Source of the DNA: Algoriphagus taiwanensis
GTDB lineage: Bacteria > Bacteroidota > Bacteroidia > Cytophagales > Cyclobacteriaceae
Assembly: GCF_036245645.1 (NCBI RefSeq)
Contig: NZ_BTPE01000004.1
Location: forward strand, 186,001 to 250,000
Reading direction: 5' to 3'
DNA: 64,000 nt
Of the stretch, positions 60,402-64,000 are shown in pieces (position 1 is the first letter of the stretch; every line of letters begins with the position of its first letter). The translations under genes and the position numbers were made by a program. The notes below the pieces were generated by a model that had not been told where the DNA came from, did no database searches, and worked only from the letters and a program-made list of their open reading frames with translations.

Positions 60402-62729
60402 TTAAAGCATTCCTTCGATGGATTTCTCCAGCTCTCGGGCCGTAGCCAAAAACTCATCCACGCTCATATCCCGGAAGAATATCAATCCATGACTCGCTCT
60501 TACTTTCGCTCTTTCGTGCAGGTAGAAATAGTTTTTGCCCAGCAATAGCTGAATGTCATTGAGCTGACCCACCCAGGTTCTCTGAGCCACAGTACTGAAT
60601 TTGCCGTTGTGGGAGTAGCTCGGGAAGGAGGCATTAACCTGACTGAGGTAGCAGTTGGTAAATGAATCTTCCATTACCGACATGTCTCCCAAAGATACCG
60701 GCACGATGACATTGGCTTCGTGAGGTTCAAATTTGAACCAGACATTTCGATAGCCAATGATTCTCAACTTGCTTGTGTCGTGTTCTTCTCCCCATTTTTT
60801 AACAGCCGCTGCAGTAGCCTGAAGTACTTTATAGTGGGTGTCTGGACCGGAACCTTCTGGATCAAGCGTTAAACTAATCTTTGTAGGCTTTACTTTTCGG
60901 AACATTTCCACGATTGGTTCTACATCCCGGTTTTTATCTGGTTGTTCAGTGAAAATGTCCCCTGTATAGAATCCCAATCTTAGGTGGTGCACATTTTTCA
61001 CTTGTACCCCAAAATAGCCCCAGACCAATTCCTCTTCAAACTCCCGGATCATTCCTTTGAGGGTTTGGATCTTGGATGGATTTTTCTCCCCATCGTAAGA
61101 GTTTCTGAGGATGCTGATTACATCATTGATCGTCTCGCGCAGTTGAGCCTTGTTTTTAATAGACCAGATGATCACCAAGGCGCGAACTACTCTATGAGAA
61201 AGGCCTCTTCTTCTGGCATCTGCATTTTCGGAGGCCACGTTGGTCAGGTAGTGGTAGACGTCTTTGTCAGTCTTTAGACTATATCCGATTTGGAAAAAGT
61301 CCTCATAATTTACCATTTGAATCTTACCCTCATCCAAAAGTTTGCGGGTATAAATCAAGGTATCAATGACAAAGGTGTTGGTCACCGCCGTAAACCCTGA
61401 GGTTAGAACTGAAAAATGGGCTTCGTTAGTCGGCTCGCTGAGCTGATTGGTGATATGGGGCAGAATACCCAAAGAAATGTCGTCATGATGCGGGCCTGTG
61501 TGAAGCAGAACTTGGTCAGTTTCCTTTTCCAAGCCTTTGCTCAACTTTGTTTCAATACTTTTCATCACCTGATTGACCGTGTCTTCAGATAGGCCGGGGA
61601 TTAGGCGGGTGTATTTATCTGCTTTCAGGTCTGAAAGCTTGAGTCTATGCCCATATTTATTCAGCTTTTTACAAAGCTCGATGACGGATCTTTCGGTTTT
61701 TTCAAAAGTCCATTCGCCTTTCTCGTAGTAAGCATCCAGAGAATCGGTAAGCTTAACTGCCGCTCCTTTGGTCAGGTAGAATCGGCCATTTTTGAGCTTT
61801 TGAAGCACAGTAGCAGGATAGACATTGTTCATTTTGGTCTCCAGGGAGTCCTTTACAATCCCGGCTTTGGCTTCCCCGGCTGCGATGATGATGCCTACTG
61901 CATCTTTATTATATACGATGGTGTCCAATCCTATCGTGATCACCAGCCTATTGGCGGATACTTCAATTCCTCCCAAATCTCCTGCAGCTACCGCCTGAGT
62001 TTCGAAATTGGTCTCGGTCAGTCTGGTGACAGAGTAAAGGTGTGAGCCGCGGGTATTGAAGGCAATGTGCCCATCAGGCCCAATTCCTCCCAAGAAAAAG
62101 CCTATTCCTCCCAAGTCCCGAATTCTCTGCTCATAATCCCCACACCACTGGTCGATCATGTAAATAGATTCCTGTTGGATTTTTTCCAGTTCGTTTGCAG
62201 GGTCTCTGAATCTTAAGCTGAGATCTACTTTGAGATCAGGAAAAACTTCACTGAAGTGTTTGCCTCCTGAGAGGGGGATTTCGTCTGAATTAATCAGAAT
62301 TGCTTTTTCCTTGGACAGTCCAAAACCCTGCAGGTAAAACTTGTTGACGTAGTCGTAAAAGCTGTTGTGTTGCTTGGAAGAAATGGGGTAAAACTCATCG
62401 ATCTGCACGAAAGTCAAGTCTTTCAAAACCGGCTTTTTGGTGGATCCAAGGCCGTATTTTTCCCTGATTTCTTTCCCTTTCTTCGCATCCCAATTCTCAA
62501 GCAGGTATTGTGTCCATTTGATAAAAAACTCAGGAGTTTTACCTGTTGGCAAACTGATAACTCCCTCGGGATTGGCAGCTGCCCACTCCAAAAAACGGCA
62601 AGCAGTCATCAAGCCCAGCTTGGGGAAATTGTCTACGGTCAGGTAAGGAATCAGAGTGGAAATCTTGTCTACTCCTGATTCTGCCAAAAAGGCTTTTTCA
62701 ACATCGGATAGTGGATACTTACTGAGCAT
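60402..62729 (-). CDS. nagB: Glucosamine-6-phosphate deaminase fused to a PIG-L-type domain
   Basis: 775 residues. Residues about 50-340 are a NagB domain (SLPTGKTPEFFIKW, QIDEFYPISS, LGGIGPDGHIAFNTRGS, TRLTETNFET), which converts GlcN6P to fructose-6-phosphate and ammonia. Residues about 400-690 are a PIG-L/LmbE-type domain, opening with LLHTGPHHDDISLGI (the HPDD motif read as PHHDD) and ending with HEANVIVPVSL. Such fusions occur in Bacteroidota. The PIG-L part may deacetylate GlcNAc derivatives, coupling deacetylation to deamination. A 33-base palindrome lies upstream. Confidence 0.93.
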   Translation of the reverse strand: MLSKYPLSDVEKAFLAESGVDKISTLIPYLTVDNFPKLGLMTACRFLEWAAANPEGVISLPTGKTPEFFIKWTQYLLENWDAKKGKEIREKYGLGSTKKPVLKDLTFVQIDEFYPISSKQHNSFYDYVNKFYLQGFGLSKEKAILINSDEIPLSGGKHFSEVFPDLKVDLSLRFRDPANELEKIQQESIYMIDQWCGDYEQRIRDLGGIGFFLGGIGPDGHIAFNTRGSHLYSVTRLTETNFETQAVAAGDLGGIEVSANRLVITIGLDTIVYNKDAVGIIIAAGEAKAGIVKDSLETKMNNVYPATVLQKLKNGRFYLTKGAAVKLTDSLDAYYEKGEWTFEKTERSVIELCKKLNKYGHRLKLSDLKADKYTRLIPGLSEDTVNQVMKSIETKLSKGLEKETDQVLLHTGPHHDDISLGILPHITNQLSEPTNEAHFSVLTSGFTAVTNTFVIDTLIYTRKLLDEGKIQMVNYEDFFQIGYSLKTDKDVYHYLTNVASENADARRRGLSHRVVRALVIIWSIKNKAQLRETINDVISILRNSYDGEKNPSKIQTLKGMIREFEEELVWGYFGVQVKNVHHLRLGFYTGDIFTEQPDKNRDVEPIVEMFRKVKPTKISLTLDPEGSGPDTHYKVLQATAAAVKKWGEEHDTSKLRIIGYRNVWFKFEPHEANVIVPVSLGDMSVMEDSFTNCYLSQVNASFPSYSHNGKFSTVAQRTWVGQLNDIQLLLGKNYFYLHERAKVRASHGLIFFRDMSVDEFLATARELEKSIEGML

Positions 62730-62840
62730 GTAGGAAAGATGGATTAGGTGTGAATTGAGTTATTTCGGCAGTTTTCCAAATTTTATTTCGGGTTTTATTT
62801 CTCTTTTCTAGGTAAAGCCAATAAAACCCCTGTTTTGAAC

Positions 62841-62873
62841 AGTTTTAATTCCGATTTATCCGAAATTAAAACT
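62841..62873. promoter_or_regulatory. 33-bp palindrome upstream of nagB, operator candidate
   Basis: AGTTTTAATT (62841-62850) and AATTAAAACT (62864-62873) are perfect inverted arms; inner bases CCGA/CCGA add partial symmetry. It lies 112 bases before the nagB start in a 220-base AT-rich gap. A smaller palindrome CTGTT-TTG-AACAG (62830-62842) abuts it. No T tract, so it is not a terminator of the upstream gene. Confidence 0.5.
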
Positions 62874-62953
62874 TCAAACAAAAATAAAAAACTTTATCGA
62901 ATAAAAATAAACTTTTTTAAAAAAATTATAAAAGTATCCTTTCCATAAAAAAA

Positions 62954-64000
62954 TTATAGAGTTCTGGTAAAGGAAATTCGGATTCTTGCTTGGAATTCTT
63001 CAATAACTTTAAAAATCTCAATCAGGGTGACTTGTTGGATTTTTGTGAGTGTCTTGACCAAAAGGTAGTTCTTAGGGGCAGTATGGGACTCCAAAAGAGA
63101 GGAGGCTTGGCTTTCTAGTCTTAGGCTCATCAGGTACTCAAAAGCATGAGTCAATTCCTGAACTTCTTTCTCAGAGAATACGCCCTTTTCTTTCAGTAAT
63201 TCAATTCTTCGAATGGTATTGGGTTCTGTGATCTTATGCTTTAGGGCATAAACCCGGGCCAGGTCCACGATCGGCCGCATGGTTTTTTTCAGATTGAGCT
63301 GCTTTTCTCCGTCAATATCTTCTGTTTTTATTCTTTTGAAAAAGGTCAGCGGGGGCTCGTATTGAAGGGCGTTTTGACCCAAACTGAGAAAGAAGCGTTC
63401 GGATGCCTGATCCATTAAGTTGGCCATGTGATTTTTTAGCTCCTCTATTAATGACAAATCCCCATATATTCCTCTGCAATCAAAAAATGTGGAGTAGTTC
63501 ATAGCCGTCTCCTGAGATGCATCGCTGACCCACTGCAAGTAGTTGTTTTTCCAATGGGAGAGGGAGTGTGTCCATTTGGGATTCATGGCCATGAAGTTTC
63601 CATCGCAAAAAGAAAGACCTATTTCATCGAGAGCAGTAGATACCCGAGTGGCAAATTCCAGAAAATAGGCTCTTACCTCTTCCCGATGTTCATTGGCTTT
63701 GTCGGCATAAATGATGCCGTTGTCCTGGTCTGTTTTCAGAGTCAATTCTCCTCTTCCCTCACTTCCGTAAACAAAAAATACAAAGGGGGCCGGTGGAGGG
63801 CCAAATGCTTTGATTACCCGCTCGATGACCCTTTGGGAAATCGTATCAGCCACGGTGGTGATAATCTGATTCACGTAGGCAGCCTTCATCCCTCTGGAAA
63901 TCAACAAATGGATGAGGTCAGGCATCTGCTGCCATTTTTCCCGGAGTTCGGAATATTGCCGGGCTTCCTTCACCGATTGAATAAACATGAAGGGGCCTTG
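62954..64000 (-). CDS. DUF294-type nucleotidyltransferase, C-terminal part (5' end outside window)
   Basis: The frame stays open to the window edge (four more codons before Met at 63988), so the start is outside. The visible 349 residues hold the GlnD-like nucleotidyltransferase domain of DUF294 proteins: FFVYGSEGRGELTLKTDQDNGIIY (catalytic GS...D-x-D at about 75-98) and a C-terminal helical DUF294_C region ending ARIRISFTRTL. Full-length members carry cyclic-nucleotide-binding and CBS domains at the N terminus, expected beyond 64000. Signal-protein uridylylation is inferred from the family, not shown. Confidence 0.88.
   Translation of the reverse strand, partial: QGPFMFIQSVKEARQYSELREKWQQMPDLIHLLISRGMKAAYVNQIITTVADTISQRVIERVIKAFGPPPAPFVFFVYGSEGRGELTLKTDQDNGIIYADKANEHREEVRAYFLEFATRVSTALDEIGLSFCDGNFMAMNPKWTHSLSHWKNNYLQWVSDASQETAMNYSTFFDCRGIYGDLSLIEELKNHMANLMDQASERFFLSLGQNALQYEPPLTFFKRIKTEDIDGEKQLNLKKTMRPIVDLARVYALKHKITEPNTIRRIELLKEKGVFSEKEVQELTHAFEYLMSLRLESQASSLLESHTAPKNYLLVKTLTKIQQVTLIEIFKVIEEFQARIRISFTRTL

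Overview
The window reads as a chromosome segment of a Bacteroidota bacterium, most likely order Cytophagales and close to Cyclobacteriaceae/Algoriphagus. This rests on gene content: FecCD/BtuB/BtuG-type corrinoid uptake, lipoproteins with short lipoboxes, DUF4230, Haem_bd cytochromes, a NagB-PIG-L fusion, a lone GreA-like domain, Bacteroidota-type promoters (TTG-N19-TAnnTTTG) and typical dispersed palindromes. I saw no rRNA, tRNA, CRISPR array, insertion sequence or prophage. Almost all of it is ordinary housekeeping or accessory chromosome.

Region by region. 0-13 kb: end of a patatin-like phospholipase, an inverted-repeat element, a GlcG/HbpS protein, two Tat-exported Gfo/Idh/MocA oxidoreductases, a GreA-like factor, a rhodanese lipoprotein, proB-proA (proline synthesis), a ParE-type toxin-antitoxin pair, a UbiA prenyltransferase, two unknown membrane proteins, a nitrilase, a frameshifted PhnB-like VOC gene and a DoxX-like protein. 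13-21.4 kb: GH10 xylanase, a YceI-porin-YceI operon, a lipoprotein methyltransferase, and a hybrid-free histidine kinase/response regulator pair that overlap. 21.6-30.5 kb: AlkB monooxygenase beside two small c-type haem proteins, a thioesterase, a cluster of hairpin repeats, a GH20 hexosaminidase, a BNR-repeat protein, two secreted hydrolases and a decayed lipoprotein relic.

30.5-38.5 kb is a corrinoid (vitamin B12) locus. A cobalamin riboswitch precedes a BtuB-like TonB-dependent receptor translationally coupled to a BtuG-like beta-propeller lipoprotein. The divergent BtuF-, BtuC- and BtuD-like ABC importer genes are interrupted by an oppositely oriented PIN-domain toxin with a 48-residue candidate antitoxin. 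38.7-58.8 kb is rich in envelope and protein quality control genes: two Do/HtrA proteases, dxr-rseP, Lon, HslU, an Hsp20, a cold shock protein, a large MscS channel, plus an undescribed beta-barrel/lipoprotein pair. 58.8-64 kb holds purN, a ROK sugar kinase, a NagB-PIG-L fusion and the 3' part of a DUF294 nucleotidyltransferase. GH20, ROK and NagB together suggest amino-sugar use, with a 33-bp palindrome upstream of nagB as a candidate operator.

The most interesting signals are: the composite covarying hairpin elements at 24.4-24.6 kb; a short palindromic repeat lodged in the variable arm of the cobalamin riboswitch; the toxin-antitoxin module inside the corrinoid importer locus; the one-base frameshift in the VOC gene; the gene relic at 30.3 kb; and an attenuator-like hairpin in the dxr leader. 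I found no convincing wholly new system. The least explained genes are the 43.7-47.0 kb pair and the 9.6-10.9 kb membrane protein.
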